Shown: positions 16,670 to 25,796, numbered from the stretch's first letter. The stretch: DNA of 64,000 nt from Sutterella sp047777475 (GCA_047777475.1 JBKEET010000001.1:186001-250000), one strand, 5' to 3'. Notes: a model not told the origin generated them from the sequence alone. A program made the numbers and translations.

Positions 16670-17959
16670 ATGAGCGCAATTATTGATGTCGTCGGCCGTG
16701 AAATTCTCGACAGCCGCGGCAATCCAACGGTGGAAGCCGAGGTCTGGCTTGAGAGCGGCGCGATGGGCCGCGCGGCGGTGCCTTCCGGCGCCTCGACCGG
16801 CATCCGCGAGGCGATCGAGCTCCGCGACAAGGACCCGAAGCGCTACGGCGGCAAGGGCGTCCTCACCGCGGTCGCCAACGTCAACGGCGAAATCGCCGAT
16901 GCGCTGATCGGCCTTGAGGCCTCCGAGCAGATCTACATCGACAAGACGATGATCAAGCTCGACGGCACCGAGAACAAGAGCCGCCTGGGTGCCAACGCCA
17001 TCCTCGCCGCGTCGATGGCCGTCGCGCGCGCCGCGGCCGACGAGGCCGGCATGCCGCTCTACCGCTACTTCGGCGGCTCGAACGCCTGCACGATGCCCGT
17101 CCCGATGATGAACGTCATGAACGGCGGCGCGCACGCCAACAACAACCTCGACCTGCAGGAGTTCATGATCATCCCCGCGGGCGCCCCGACGTTCCGCGAG
17201 GCGGTCCGCTACGGCGCCGAGACGTTCCACGCGCTCAAGAAGATCATCAACTCGCGCGGCATGTCCACGGCCGTGGGCGACGAAGGCGGCTTCGCGCCGA
17301 AGGTCGGCACCCAGGAAGAGGCGATCGAGCTCATCCTCGAGGCGATCAAGGCCGCGGGCTTTGAGGCCGGCAAGGACATCATGCTCGGCCTTGACTGCGC
17401 CTCGAGCGAGTTCTACGAGAACGGCGAGTACGTCATGAAGAAGTCCACCGGCAAGCACTACAGCGCCGACGAGTGGATCGAAGTGCTCACCGACTGGGTG
17501 AAGAAGTACCCGATCGTCTCGATCGAGGACGGCATGGCCGAGACCGACTGGGAAGGCTGGGGCAAGCTCACGAAGGCGCTGGGCGGCCGCGTGCAGCTGG
17601 TCGGCGACGACCTCTTCGTCACCAACCCGAAGATCCTGAAGGAAGGCATCGAGAAGCACGTCGCCAACTCGATCCTCATCAAGGTCAACCAGATCGGCAC
17701 GCTCACCGAAACGTTCGAAGCGATTGAGATGGCCAAGCGCGCCGGCTACACGGCCGTCGTCTCGCACCGCTCGGGCGAGACCGAGGACAGCACGATCGCC
17801 GACATCGCCGTGGGCCTCAACGCTGGCCAGATCAAGACCGGCTCGATGAGCCGCTCGGACCGCATGGCCAAGTACAACCAGCTGCTCCGCATCGAGGAGC
17901 AGCTCGCCGAGGCCGCCGTCTATCCGGGCCTTTCGACGTTCTACAACCTCAGGAAGTAA
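16670..17959 (+). CDS. eno: Enolase (phosphopyruvate hydratase)
   Basis: A 429-residue glycolytic enzyme interconverting 2-phosphoglycerate and phosphoenolpyruvate; in many Proteobacteria it also binds the C-terminal half of RNase E. Landmarks are the N-terminal GREILDSRGNPTVE, the VGDEGGFAPKV loop and the metal-binding region SIEDGMAETDWEGW, then VSHRSGETEDSTIAD near the C terminus. An AAGGA ribosome site precedes the ATG. It is followed after 36 bases by ftsB, with no terminator between. Confidence 0.98.
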   Translation: MSAIIDVVGREILDSRGNPTVEAEVWLESGAMGRAAVPSGASTGIREAIELRDKDPKRYGGKGVLTAVANVNGEIADALIGLEASEQIYIDKTMIKLDGTENKSRLGANAILAASMAVARAAADEAGMPLYRYFGGSNACTMPVPMMNVMNGGAHANNNLDLQEFMIIPAGAPTFREAVRYGAETFHALKKIINSRGMSTAVGDEGGFAPKVGTQEEAIELILEAIKAAGFEAGKDIMLGLDCASSEFYENGEYVMKKSTGKHYSADEWIEVLTDWVKKYPIVSIEDGMAETDWEGWGKLTKALGGRVQLVGDDLFVTNPKILKEGIEKHVANSILIKVNQIGTLTETFEAIEMAKRAGYTAVVSHRSGETEDSTIADIAVGLNAGQIKTGSMSRSDRMAKYNQLLRIEEQLAEAAVYPGLSTFYNLRK

Positions 17960-17995
17960 TTACGTCCTGAGGCCGCCTGCGAAGGAAGAGAGACC

Positions 17996-18424
17996 GTGAT
18001 CCGCACCTTCATCGTGATGCTGCTCGTGGGCATCGCCTATGTGGGCTACCAGCTCCTCGGGCCCGACGGGGCCTGGTTCAGGGCTGAAGAGCTCAAGGCG
18101 GCGCTCGCGCAGCAGAACGAGGCCAACGCCGCCCAGAAAGCCCGCAACGAGGAGCTGAGCGCCGAGCTCGCCTCCCTCCTGAACCAGAAGGAGGCGATCG
18201 AGGAGCGCGCCCGCCGCGAGCTTTACATGGTCAAGAGCGACGAGGTCCTCTTCAGGCTCGAATCGCCCGAGGAGTACGAGAAGCGCACGCAGGAGCTCGC
18301 CAAGATGCCCGACTACACGCATCCGAAGCTGCGCACCCTGCGCCCGACCTTCGCGCCGAAGCGCTCGGACCTCTACCACACGCCGAAGGGCATCCGCGCT
18401 CCCGCCTCGCGCTGGAAGCGCTGA
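17996..18424 (+). CDS. ftsB: Cell division protein FtsB
   Basis: A 142-residue bitopic membrane protein with GTG start and a GAAGGAAGAG ribosome site. One N-terminal membrane helix (about 3-20, FIVMLLVGIAYVGYQLL) leads into a periplasmic coiled coil (about 30-75). The conserved ARRELYMVKSDEVLF segment after the coil is typical of FtsB/DivIC. It acts in the FtsQLB complex of the divisome. The C-terminal extension, rich in basic residues and Pro, is longer than in E. coli FtsB (103 residues). The eno-ftsB pairing is common in Proteobacteria. Confidence 0.92.
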   Translation: MIRTFIVMLLVGIAYVGYQLLGPDGAWFRAEELKAALAQQNEANAAQKARNEELSAELASLLNQKEAIEERARRELYMVKSDEVLFRLESPEEYEKRTQELAKMPDYTHPKLRTLRPTFAPKRSDLYHTPKGIRAPASRWKR

Positions 18425-18451
18425 GGGTCCCGGGCAGGCAGCAATTACCGC

Positions 18452-18487
18452 AAGGGCGCGGTTCCCGCGAAGGGAGCCGCGCCTTTT
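18452..18487 (+). terminator. Terminator after ftsB
   Basis: A long stem (GGCGCGGTTCCC with GGGAGCCGCGCC) followed by five T, closing the eno-ftsB unit. Confidence 0.88.
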
Positions 18488-18611
18488 TCGCGCCCGCGGG
18501 AGGCGAAGCGTCCGCTTGACCTCGGCTAAGGTTCGTACGAACTCTCCTTGGAAAAATCATCTGCAGAGGACGGGAACCACCCAAGCCTCTGATTTTCCAA
18601 AGGAGAGAACT

Positions 18612-20099
18612 ATGTCAAGCGAAATTTCCCGCCGCGGCCTGATCAAGGCCGGCATGTTCGGCGCCGTCGCCGCGGGCGCCTGCGCCGTCACGCGCGCCGC
18701 CTCGGCCGAAGAAGGCAAGGCGGACGACACCTACGACGTCATCGTGATCGGCTGCGGCTGCGCCGGCATGTCGGCGGCCATCGAAGCGAAGAAAGCGGGC
18801 GCCAAGGTGTGCCTGCTCGACAAGATGGCGCGCCCGTCCGGCAACACGATTTTCTCGGGCGGCATCATCAACGCCGCGGGCACCTACGTGCAGAAGCAGG
18901 AGGGCGTTCAGGACTCGCTCGAGGCCTTTTACAAGGACATGATGGCGGTTTCCCAGAACCGCGGCGACCCGGCGCTCACCAAGATGTACGTCGAGAAGTC
19001 GGCCGACGCCGTGCAGTGGCTCACCGACGAGTGCGGCGTTAAGTTCCGCAAGCTCGAGAAGGAAGCCTGGCCGGTGCTGCAGCGCGCCCACGTCGTCGAC
19101 GGCCCGCTCAAGCCCCACGGCGCGCAGCTCGCCAAGCAGCTGCTCGACCGCGTCAAGGCCCTGGGCGTCCCCGTTTTCTTCAACACCAAGGTGATCGAGA
19201 TCACCCGCAACGAGGTGCTGCACGCCACGGGCGTCAAGGCCGTCAACGAGGACGACGAGCTCGTCACGCTCAAGGCCAAGGGCGGCGTCATCGTCTGCAC
19301 GGGCGGCTTCCACAACAACAAGGAGCTCATCTGCCGCTACATGGGCGGCGACGTGGCCTGGATGCCGATCCGCGGCTCGACGTGCATCACGGGCGAGAAC
19401 ATCACGCTCACGGCGCAGTTCAACCCGCGCTACGTCAACATGGACCAGTTCCACGGCGGCCCGATCCACGGCCCGACGCGCGCCAACCCGTCGATCATGG
19501 TCAACTACGGCATCCTCGTGAAGCAGGACGGCACGCGCTTCATCGACGAGGTGAACACCTACGTCCACATCGCCAAGGCCATGCCGAAGATCATCCCGAA
19601 CAACTGGGCGTTCATCGTCATCGACGACCAGGTGACCGGCATCTCCACGGTGAAGGACCGCATCGGCCGCTACGAGCGCGCCCACGCGCCGATTTACCAG
19701 GGCAATACGATTGCCGAGCTCGCGAAGAACGCGGGCATCCCCGAAAAGACGCTCGTGAAGGTCGTCGCCGACTACAACGCCGCCGTCAAGGCAGGGAAGG
19801 GCGCGTCGCTCACGCCGCCCAACACGCTCAAGAACGCGCGCCTCATCGAGAAGCCGCCTTTCCGCGCCTTCCCGTTCCAGGGCGGCATGACGGCCACCTT
19901 CGGCGGCCCGAAGATCTCGCTCAAGGGCGAGGTGCTCAACACCGAAGGGCACCCGATCCCCGGCCTCTACGCCGCGGGCAACGCCATCGGCGGCCTGCTC
20001 TACAGCGACTACATCGCGGGCTCGCAGCTCTGCTCGGCTATCATTTGGGGACGCGAAGCCGCCCGCAACGCGGCCGCGCGCGCCAAGAAGGCCGCCTGA
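18612..20099 (+). CDS. Tat-exported FAD flavoprotein (fumarate reductase family, TcuA-like C terminus), partner of a tetraheme cytochrome
   Basis: The start is ATG at 18612 behind GGAGAG; earlier Met codons lack support. The product is 495 residues. SRRGLIKAG plus a hydrophobic Ala-rich stretch is a Tat signal. An FAD-binding motif (DVIVIGCGCAGMSAA) and the PGLYAAGNAIGG end segment place it in the fumarate reductase/KstD-type flavoprotein superfamily. By eye against FccA, the QAHP His is kept (DQFHG), but the catalytic Arg is Tyr (NTYVH), the VHH pair is lost (MTATFGG) and the C-terminal Arg is replaced by Tyr (YSDYIAGSQL). That last segment is closer to tricarballylate dehydrogenase TcuA. 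Genes for a tetraheme cytochrome, sensor and regulator follow, so it probably works as a periplasmic reductase of an unknown acid fed by the cytochrome. Confidence 0.88.
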   Translation: MSSEISRRGLIKAGMFGAVAAGACAVTRAASAEEGKADDTYDVIVIGCGCAGMSAAIEAKKAGAKVCLLDKMARPSGNTIFSGGIINAAGTYVQKQEGVQDSLEAFYKDMMAVSQNRGDPALTKMYVEKSADAVQWLTDECGVKFRKLEKEAWPVLQRAHVVDGPLKPHGAQLAKQLLDRVKALGVPVFFNTKVIEITRNEVLHATGVKAVNEDDELVTLKAKGGVIVCTGGFHNNKELICRYMGGDVAWMPIRGSTCITGENITLTAQFNPRYVNMDQFHGGPIHGPTRANPSIMVNYGILVKQDGTRFIDEVNTYVHIAKAMPKIIPNNWAFIVIDDQVTGISTVKDRIGRYERAHAPIYQGNTIAELAKNAGIPEKTLVKVVADYNAAVKAGKGASLTPPNTLKNARLIEKPPFRAFPFQGGMTATFGGPKISLKGEVLNTEGHPIPGLYAAGNAIGGLLYSDYIAGSQLCSAIIWGREAARNAAARAKKAA

Positions 20100-20182
20100 A
20101 GCCGCTGACCCGAGAAACCTAAGGAGGAAGCGGCCCGGCCGCAGGGCCGGGCCGACCCTCCGCTTCATGGGAAAAAACGATC

Positions 20183-20539
20183 ATGAAAAGCAAATTGCTC
20201 GCGTCCGCCTTCGCCGCCCTCATGGCCGCCGCCCTCGCGCTGCCCGCCGCCGCTGCCGACGGTCCTTATCTCGCCGACCGCCACGTCAAGGCGGGCGTGC
20301 AGTGCTCGGGCTGCCACAAGGAAAACCCGCCCGCCAAGAAGGTGAAGACCGCCCAGTGCCAGACGTGCCACGGCGACTACGCCAAGCTCAAGGAGCGCAC
20401 CAAGGCGATGAAGCCCACGAACGTGCACGACAATCACCTGGGCGAGCTCGACTGCCGTGAATGCCACCAGGGCCACAAGCCCGACAAGCTGGCCTGCAGC
20501 GAGTGCCACCAGTTCCAGTTCTCCATGCCGAAAAAGTGA
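20183..20539 (+). CDS. Small periplasmic tetraheme cytochrome c
   Basis: A 118-residue protein with a Sec signal (about 1-25, cleaved after PAAAA) and four CXXCH heme sites at Cys41-His45, Cys59-His63, Cys91-His95 and Cys105-His109. Size and heme spacing resemble the N-terminal heme domain of Shewanella flavocytochrome c3 (FccA) and the separate cytochrome subunit of two-part periplasmic reductases such as the methacrylate reductase of Geobacter. It lies 83 bases after the flavoprotein and overlaps the sensor start by 4 bases. It most likely carries electrons from a membrane quinol dehydrogenase to the flavoprotein. A close paralogue lies at 35899. Confidence 0.95.
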   Translation: MKSKLLASAFAALMAAALALPAAAADGPYLADRHVKAGVQCSGCHKENPPAKKVKTAQCQTCHGDYAKLKERTKAMKPTNVHDNHLGELDCRECHQGHKPDKLACSECHQFQFSMPKK

Positions 20540-22359
20540 CGCATAAACCGTTTCCGAACCCTGTCTCCTGCGCTCTCTGCTGCCTCGCGGCCCTGCTCTC
20601 TCAGGTCTGCGGGGCAGCCGGAGAGCCTCTTTATGTCGGCAACGTCGATTTCGTGCGCCCCACCGACAAGGCGACGATCATCGACGCGACCGTCAAGAGC
20701 CTCCGCGAGCGCTTCCCGGAGCGCGACGTGCGCCGCGTCGAAATCCCCGTGACCGACCTCGAAAAGGCGATCGCCTCGGGGAAGATCGACATCTTCGTCA
20801 CCAGCGCGGGGCATTCGTTCCGGCTGCAGCAGAACAACGGCACGCGCGTGATCGCAACGCTCGTGACGCCCGACTATCCCGACCCGAACCACGGCGAAGG
20901 CGCGGCCGTCCTCGTGCGGAAGGACGACGCGGCGCTGCGCACGCTCGCCGACCTGCGCGGCCGGCGGCTCGCCGCCAACACGCCCGTCTCCTTCACGGGC
21001 TACCACATCCCGATGGGCGAGATCGCCAAGATCGACCGCGACTGGGAGCATTTCTTCTCGTCAATGATGTTCGTGGGCGGCGGCGCGGCGCTGGGCGAAG
21101 CGCTCGAGGCGGTCGCCGACGGCCGGGCCGACGCGGCCTTCTCGAGGCTCTGCTACTGGGAGATGTGGGCAAAAGGCCATCCCAGCACAGCCGCGAAGCT
21201 CCGTGTGCTCGGTTCGATGACAGGCGAGGGCGAAGCCTGCGCGCGCTCGAGCGAGCTCTACCCGAACTGGACGGTGACAGCCACGGCGAGCCTCAGCGCC
21301 GAGGACGCCCGCCGCGCGGCGATCGCCATCATGAACGTGAAGCCCGACGAAAACGGCAACTACTGGGGCGTCGCGACCGACTTCCTCCACGTCGACCGGC
21401 TCTTCGAGCGGCTTCGCATCGGCAAGTACGCCTATCTTCGGCAGTGGACGCTGAAAGGGTTCCTCAGCACCTACTGGCCGGCCTTCGCGCTCGCGCTCCT
21501 TGCGCTCGCCGGGCTCGTGCTCCATTCGCGCCGCGCCGACTACCTCGTGCGGCGCCGCACCGCGCAGCTCCAGCGGCTCATGAGCCGCCAGCGCGCCCTG
21601 CAGGAAAAGGCCCGCGACGCGGCCGAGCACCTCGAGACGCTGCAGAAGATGGGGGCGCTCGGGCAGGTCTCGGGCATGCTCTCGCACGAGCTGCGGCAGC
21701 CGCTCGCGGCCGTCTCGTTTTACCTCGACGGGCTGAAGATGCTGCTCTCCCGCGGCGCAATCGGCCCCGCCGACATGCTCGAGGAGCCGCTTGACGAAAT
21801 CGAGCGGCAGCTCAAGAAAGCCGACGGCATCGTCGAGCACGCGAGGCAGTACGCGCGCTCGGCCCGGGTCGGGAGCCGCCGCGTCTGGTGCCGGCTCGCG
21901 GACGTGCTCTCCGGAACGGTCGAGAACTACCAGGTCTCGCGCAAGAACCCGCCCGCCATCGAAAAGGACTTCGCCGGGGCAGGCGTCTGGGTGAAGGCCG
22001 ACCCGCTCGAGCTCGAATGCGCCGTTTTCAACCTGCTCAAGAACGCGGGCGAGGCGGCGCAGGGCGCGGCGCACCCGACGGTGCGCATCAGCGCGAAGAG
22101 GGAAGGCGACCGCGTCGCCGTGGCCGTTGAGGACAACGGCCCGGCGCTTTCCGACGAAGGCTTCCGGCGGCTTTTCGCCGTGGAGGCGAGCGAGAAGGAA
22201 GGCGGCCTCGGGCTCGGGCTTTCGATTGTGAGGGGGCTTCTCGAAGCCTACGGCGCCAAGCTCTGCTTCGCGCGGCTGCCGGGCGGCGGCCTCAGGGCGT
22301 CCTTTGCGCTGCCCTGCGCCGAGAGCCGGCCCGAGGAAAAAGGAGGAAAGAATGTCTGA
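20536..22359 (+). CDS. Sensor histidine kinase with periplasmic PhnD/TtrS-like binding domain
   Basis: The start is the GTG at 20536, overlapping the cytochrome stop as GTGA; no independent ribosome site is evident, so translation is probably coupled. The product is 607 residues: signal/anchor (CALCCLAALLSQVCGAAG), periplasmic binding-protein-like domain (about 35-290), one membrane helix (about 317-336), then HisKA with His384 (MLSHELRQPLAAV) and an ATPase domain (NLLKNAGEAA, VEDNGPALSD, GGLGLGLSIVRG). It has the same layout and length as the sensor at 2989, so they are paralogues. It probably senses the acceptor reduced by the upstream flavoprotein, in the manner of TtrS; the ligand is not known. 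Confidence 0.9.
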   Translation: MTHKPFPNPVSCALCCLAALLSQVCGAAGEPLYVGNVDFVRPTDKATIIDATVKSLRERFPERDVRRVEIPVTDLEKAIASGKIDIFVTSAGHSFRLQQNNGTRVIATLVTPDYPDPNHGEGAAVLVRKDDAALRTLADLRGRRLAANTPVSFTGYHIPMGEIAKIDRDWEHFFSSMMFVGGGAALGEALEAVADGRADAAFSRLCYWEMWAKGHPSTAAKLRVLGSMTGEGEACARSSELYPNWTVTATASLSAEDARRAAIAIMNVKPDENGNYWGVATDFLHVDRLFERLRIGKYAYLRQWTLKGFLSTYWPAFALALLALAGLVLHSRRADYLVRRRTAQLQRLMSRQRALQEKARDAAEHLETLQKMGALGQVSGMLSHELRQPLAAVSFYLDGLKMLLSRGAIGPADMLEEPLDEIERQLKKADGIVEHARQYARSARVGSRRVWCRLADVLSGTVENYQVSRKNPPAIEKDFAGAGVWVKADPLELECAVFNLLKNAGEAAQGAAHPTVRISAKREGDRVAVAVEDNGPALSDEGFRRLFAVEASEKEGGLGLGLSIVRGLLEAYGAKLCFARLPGGGLRASFALPCAESRPEEKGGKNV

Positions 22360-22996
22360 AAGCGAGGCGCTCAAGGACAAATCGCTCGTGCGCATCGTCG
22401 ACGACGATGCGGGGCTGAGAAAGGGACTTTCCTTCATGCTCCGCTGCGCGGGCTGGAAGAGCCGTTGCTATGACTCGGCCGAAGCCTTCCTTAGGGAGGA
22501 CTCGCCTTCGGTGCCTGGCTGTCTCATCCTCGACGTGCAGATGCCGGGAACCTCCGGCATCGAGTTGCAGCATGAACTGATACGGCGCGACTGCCCGCTG
22601 CCGATCATCTTCCTTTCAGGACACGGCGACATCGACATGGCCGTGCAGGCGATCCAGGACGGTGCGGTGCATTTCCTGCAGAAGCCCGTCGACCGTGAAA
22701 AGCTGCTCGGCGCGCTCGAGAAGGCCGCGAGGCGCTCGCTCGAGGGGAGCGCGGCGGTGATCGACGCGGCCACGGCGCGCCACCGGCTCTCGCTTCTGAC
22801 GCGGCGCGAGCGCGAGATCATCCGGCTCGTCGCCCAGGGGCTTTCGAGCCGCCAGGTCGCGGACCGCTTCGGCATCAGCGAGCGCACCGTCGAGGCGCAC
22901 CGCTCCGCGGCGAACAAGAAGCTCGGGGTGAGCTCGACCTCGGAGGCGCTGAAAGACCTCCTGAAGCGCAGCGAAGAGGCCGAAGGCGATCGCTGA
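22352..22996 (+). CDS. FixJ/TtrR-like two-component response regulator
   Basis: The start is ATG at 22352, 5 bases after AGGAGG, overlapping the sensor end by 8 bases. The product is 214 residues: receiver domain with Asp61 (CLILDVQMPG), Ser89 (FLSGHG) and Lys111 followed by the normal cis-Pro (LQKPVD), then a LuxR-type helix-turn-helix (LTRREREIIRLVAQG). Unlike the paralogue at 2354 it is canonical at every switch position. It is the cognate partner of the kinase before it and ends the four-gene module. It probably activates the flavoprotein-cytochrome promoter in the gap at 18488-18611. Confidence 0.94.
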   Translation: MSESEALKDKSLVRIVDDDAGLRKGLSFMLRCAGWKSRCYDSAEAFLREDSPSVPGCLILDVQMPGTSGIELQHELIRRDCPLPIIFLSGHGDIDMAVQAIQDGAVHFLQKPVDREKLLGALEKAARRSLEGSAAVIDAATARHRLSLLTRREREIIRLVAQGLSSRQVADRFGISERTVEAHRSAANKKLGVSSTSEALKDLLKRSEEAEGDR

Positions 22997-23015
22997 GGCA
23001 GTTTTTGAAGAGACG

Positions 23016-23052
23016 AAAAGGGCGCGGGTCCTTGCGGGAGCCGCGCCCTTTT
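23016..23052. terminator. Two-way terminator between regulator and DUF805 gene
   Basis: A perfect 12-bp stem (AAAAGGGCGCGG with CCGCGCCCTTTT) has A and T runs on both sides, so it can serve both convergent genes. Confidence 0.85.
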
Positions 23053-23073
23053 ACTGTCCGAAGCGGGCAGCGC

Positions 23074-23397
23074 CTAGCCGTTCTCGCGGCTCCCACGAAG
23101 GGAGCAGTAGAGCACGAAGGCCACGCCGACGGCAGGCACAAAGGCGAGCGCCGCAAGCCAGGTGGGCATCGCCGCGTCGCGGCAGCGCTTGGCGCAGGTC
23201 GCCGCGATGGCGTAAAGGAGCGGGACGGAGGCTACCAGCATCACTGCCGAAGCCACGCTGGCGATCGCGTCCGGGCTCTGCGCGGTGAGCGCGAACCCAA
23301 GCATGCTGCTGAGGCAGGCAAGCAGGGCAACGATGCTCAGCATGAAAGGCAGACGACCCAGGCGCCCGTCGAAAGAGAAAGGATTGAAATTCATCAT
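23074..23397 (-). CDS. DUF805 family membrane protein
   Basis: The start is the first of two adjacent Met codons (ATG at 23397), behind GGGAGA; the open frame upstream is not supported. The product is 107 residues with an amphipathic N terminus (NFNPFSFDGRLGRLPF, the DUF805 opening) and three or four hydrophobic segments. The usual RRLHD motif of the family appears as a weaker AKRCRDAAMPTW. Function is not known for the family. It is transcribed toward the two-component operon and shares its terminator. The upstream gap is AT-rich. Confidence 0.75.
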   Translation of the reverse strand: MMNFNPFSFDGRLGRLPFMLSIVALLACLSSMLGFALTAQSPDAIASVASAVMLVASVPLLYAIAATCAKRCRDAAMPTWLAALAFVPAVGVAFVLYCSLRGSRENG

Positions 23398-23816
23398 CAC
23401 AGTTCTCCCGGTTGGCAAATGAAGGGTAATTGAAGAGCGAAACGCATATATTATCACCCAAACGGGGAAAAGACAAACGGCAGTTCATTACTTTTTCTCT
23501 ATGGCTCAATTTCACTTCTCTATCAAGGAAATCGGCGTTAACGATTGCTCCGCCTGTTTCAGTCCGTGATATCGAAAAAATGCGCTAGGACAAATTGCTT
23601 AAAAGAAAGCCGTTTGAAAAACGTTATCGATAATCTATCTGAAAAGATAGAAATAAAAGACATAAAGCGCAGCATCCGCTGCCGCCCAGGCGATCAGCGC
23701 TAAAAGCGGCACTGCGGGGACGTCGTTTGCGGAGGGGGAAAAGCGGACGGAAAAGGCGCGCCTCCCTTTTTGAAGGGAGACGCGCCTTTCAAAGAAGCCC
23801 CGGCGCTGCCGCTTTT
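23398..23816. other. AT-rich intergenic region between DUF805 gene and hslO
   Basis: These 419 bases hold the DUF805 promoter side, an AT-rich stretch (about 23440-23680) with a small inverted repeat at 23635-23650 (CTATCT/AGATAG), and the hslO terminator at the right end. A 25-codon hydrophobic frame on the minus strand was considered and not accepted. Confidence 0.5.
23752..23789 (-). terminator. Terminator of hslO
   Basis: A long hairpin (AAAGGCGCG outer arm with CGCGCCTTT, inner CTCCCTT/AAGGGAG) lies 28 bases past the hslO stop and ends in TTTTCC on the minus strand. Confidence 0.8.
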
Positions 23817-24725
23817 TCAGGCGTTGGCGGGCTTGTCGGCGCCCGTCTTCGCGAAGAGCGACTTCACGTCGGCCGCGTCGAAGCGGCGCTTCTTGCCGCA
23901 GAAGTGGCAGGTGACCTCGATGCAGCCCTGCTCGGCGACGATCGCCTCGGCTTCCTTTTCGCCGAGCGAGCGGATCATGCCGCGCACGCCTTCGTCCGAG
24001 CAGCGGCACTTGAAGACGGGCTTCGCCTCGTAGGTGACGCGCGGCGACTCTTCCCAGAAGAGGCGGCGGTTCACCTCGGCGGGCGGCAGCGTGAGGAGCT
24101 CCTCGCTCTTGACGCTGCCGACGAACATCTGCAGTCTGTCCCAGCCTTCCGCGTCGAAGTTCTTCGGCAGGGCCTTGCCGCCCGCGGAAGGCATCTTCTG
24201 GATCATGATGCCGCCCACGGCCTCGTCGTCGGCGGCGAGCACCATCTTGGTGGGCACCTGCTCGCTCGACTCGAAGTAGCCGGTCATCGCCTCGGCGAAG
24301 GTCTTGCCCGCCAGGGACACAATGCCCTGGTAGGGCTGTTCGCCCTCGCGCCGGCCGGGCATGTCGAGGATGAGCGCGCAGCGGCCCGCGCCCGTGCGGT
24401 TGACGAGCTCCGTCATGCCCGCGTTCGGGTCGATTTCGCCCGCGTCGCCGCGCATCGTGACGGAGACGCGGAAGAGGAGGTCCTTGCGCACCTCGGCGAC
24501 GATGAGCTTGACGGGGCCGTCGCCCGCGATCTGCAGGAGCACGGTGCCGTCGAATTCGAGGGCCGCCGCGGAGAGCAGCGCGGCCGCGGTCACTTCGCCC
24601 GCAAGGCGCCTCACGGCGACGGGCAGGTTCTGGTGCTCGACGGCGCGCCGGAATTCCTCGCCGAGCGCCACGGTTTCGCCGCGCACGGCGCAGCGTTCGA
24701 AAAGCAGTTTCTGGAGAGCATCCAT
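23817..24725 (-). CDS. hslO: Redox-regulated chaperone Hsp33
   Basis: A 302-residue cytoplasmic holdase that is switched on by oxidation. The C-terminal zinc site is intact: CRCSDE and, about 30 residues later, CHFCGKK, giving the four Cys of Hsp33. The N-terminal half has the family segment on Leu/Ala-rich helices (EVTAAALLSAAAL) and the glycine-containing VGGIMIQKMP region. An AAAGGAAA ribosome site precedes the start. Single gene. In an anaerobe it protects against oxidative unfolding on oxygen or hypochlorite exposure. Confidence 0.95.
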   Translation of the reverse strand: MDALQKLLFERCAVRGETVALGEEFRRAVEHQNLPVAVRRLAGEVTAAALLSAAALEFDGTVLLQIAGDGPVKLIVAEVRKDLLFRVSVTMRGDAGEIDPNAGMTELVNRTGAGRCALILDMPGRREGEQPYQGIVSLAGKTFAEAMTGYFESSEQVPTKMVLAADDEAVGGIMIQKMPSAGGKALPKNFDAEGWDRLQMFVGSVKSEELLTLPPAEVNRRLFWEESPRVTYEAKPVFKCRCSDEGVRGMIRSLGEKEAEAIVAEQGCIEVTCHFCGKKRRFDAADVKSLFAKTGADKPANA

Positions 24726-24950
24726 GGCTCGGTTTCCTTTTTCTCTTTAAGGGTTACTCAAAGCGGCGCCGCCTCGGCGCCGCAGGCCTTCCCTATATGG
24801 GGACGAAACGGCCGCTTTCAATGCCAGGCCGAAAACGCTCGGGGAACTAAGGCAAACGCCTTGCCCGGCCGCACGCAGGAGCCTCGCTCGAGTAATATAG
24901 AACCTTCGCACGGAACCGATTTCCGCGCAGCACGTCTCAAGGATCCGGCC

Positions 24951-25796
24951 ATGATCATCGATCTGCACATGCACTCGAACGTCTCCGACGGCAGCCTGCC
25001 GCCGCGCGAGCTCGTCGCGCTTGCCAAGGCGAGCGGCGTCTCGCTGATGGCGCTCACCGACCACGATACGATGGCGGGCGTCCCCGAGGCGGCGAAGGCG
25101 GCCGACGAGGCGGGCATCGGCTTCATCCCCGGCGTCGAGATCTCGACCGGGTGGGGCGGGCAGACGGTGCATATCGTCGGCCTCGGGCTCGACGCGGGCG
25201 ACGAGGAAACCGAGCGCTTCTTCCGCGGCGCCTCGACGCTTCGCGACAAGCGCGGGCAGCGCATCGCCGAGAAGTTCGAATCGCTCTACGGCATCAAGGG
25301 CTCCTACGAGGGGGCGCTCGCGTTCGCGGGCAACAAGGAAAACCTCTCGCGCACGCACTTCGCGCGCTGGCTCTTGAAAGAGGGCATCGTGAAGACCTAC
25401 CAGGAAGCGTTCGACCGGTTCCTGAAGACGGGCCGCCCCTGCTTCGTGCAGACCGACTGGCCGAGCGTCGACGAGGCCGTCGCGATCATCCACCGCACGG
25501 GCGGGCTCGCGGTCATCGCGCACCCGGGGCGCTACCATTTCGATTCGGAGTGGATGGGCGACGAACTGTGCCGCGACTTCAAGCGCATGGGCGGCGACGC
25601 GATCGAGGTGTGCTCGGGCTCGCAGTCGCCCGCCGCGGACCTGCATTTCGCGCAGGTCGCGCGCGACCTCGGCTTCCTCGCAAGCGCCGGCTCCGACTGG
25701 CACTCGGCGGGCGGCACCCGCCCGGCGCCGGGCCACCAGGCGCCGATCCCCCCGGACCTTACGCCCGTGTGGGAAAAGCTCCGGGTCGGGCGCTGA
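24951..25796 (+). CDS. PHP-domain phosphoesterase (RNase AM/YciV-like)
   Basis: The start is placed at ATG 24951, where similarity begins (MIIDLHMHSNVSDG); the frame is open far upstream without support. The product is 281 residues with the PHP metal motifs DLHMHSNVSDG, LTDHDT and PGVEIS, and later AVIAHPGRY and GSDWHSAG. Family members of this size include the YciV/RNase AM 5'-3' exonuclease and 3',5'-nucleotide bisphosphate phosphatases. It heads a rightward row with a site-2 protease homologue and a methyltransferase. Confidence 0.92.
   Translation: MIIDLHMHSNVSDGSLPPRELVALAKASGVSLMALTDHDTMAGVPEAAKAADEAGIGFIPGVEISTGWGGQTVHIVGLGLDAGDEETERFFRGASTLRDKRGQRIAEKFESLYGIKGSYEGALAFAGNKENLSRTHFARWLLKEGIVKTYQEAFDRFLKTGRPCFVQTDWPSVDEAVAIIHRTGGLAVIAHPGRYHFDSEWMGDELCRDFKRMGGDAIEVCSGSQSPAADLHFAQVARDLGFLASAGSDWHSAGGTRPAPGHQAPIPPDLTPVWEKLRVGR

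Noticed and set aside
23635..23711. 25-codon hydrophobic frame on the minus strand with GTG start
   Set aside because: It encodes a membrane-helix-like peptide, but there is no ribosome site, and it lies just past the hslO terminator. Support is too weak.
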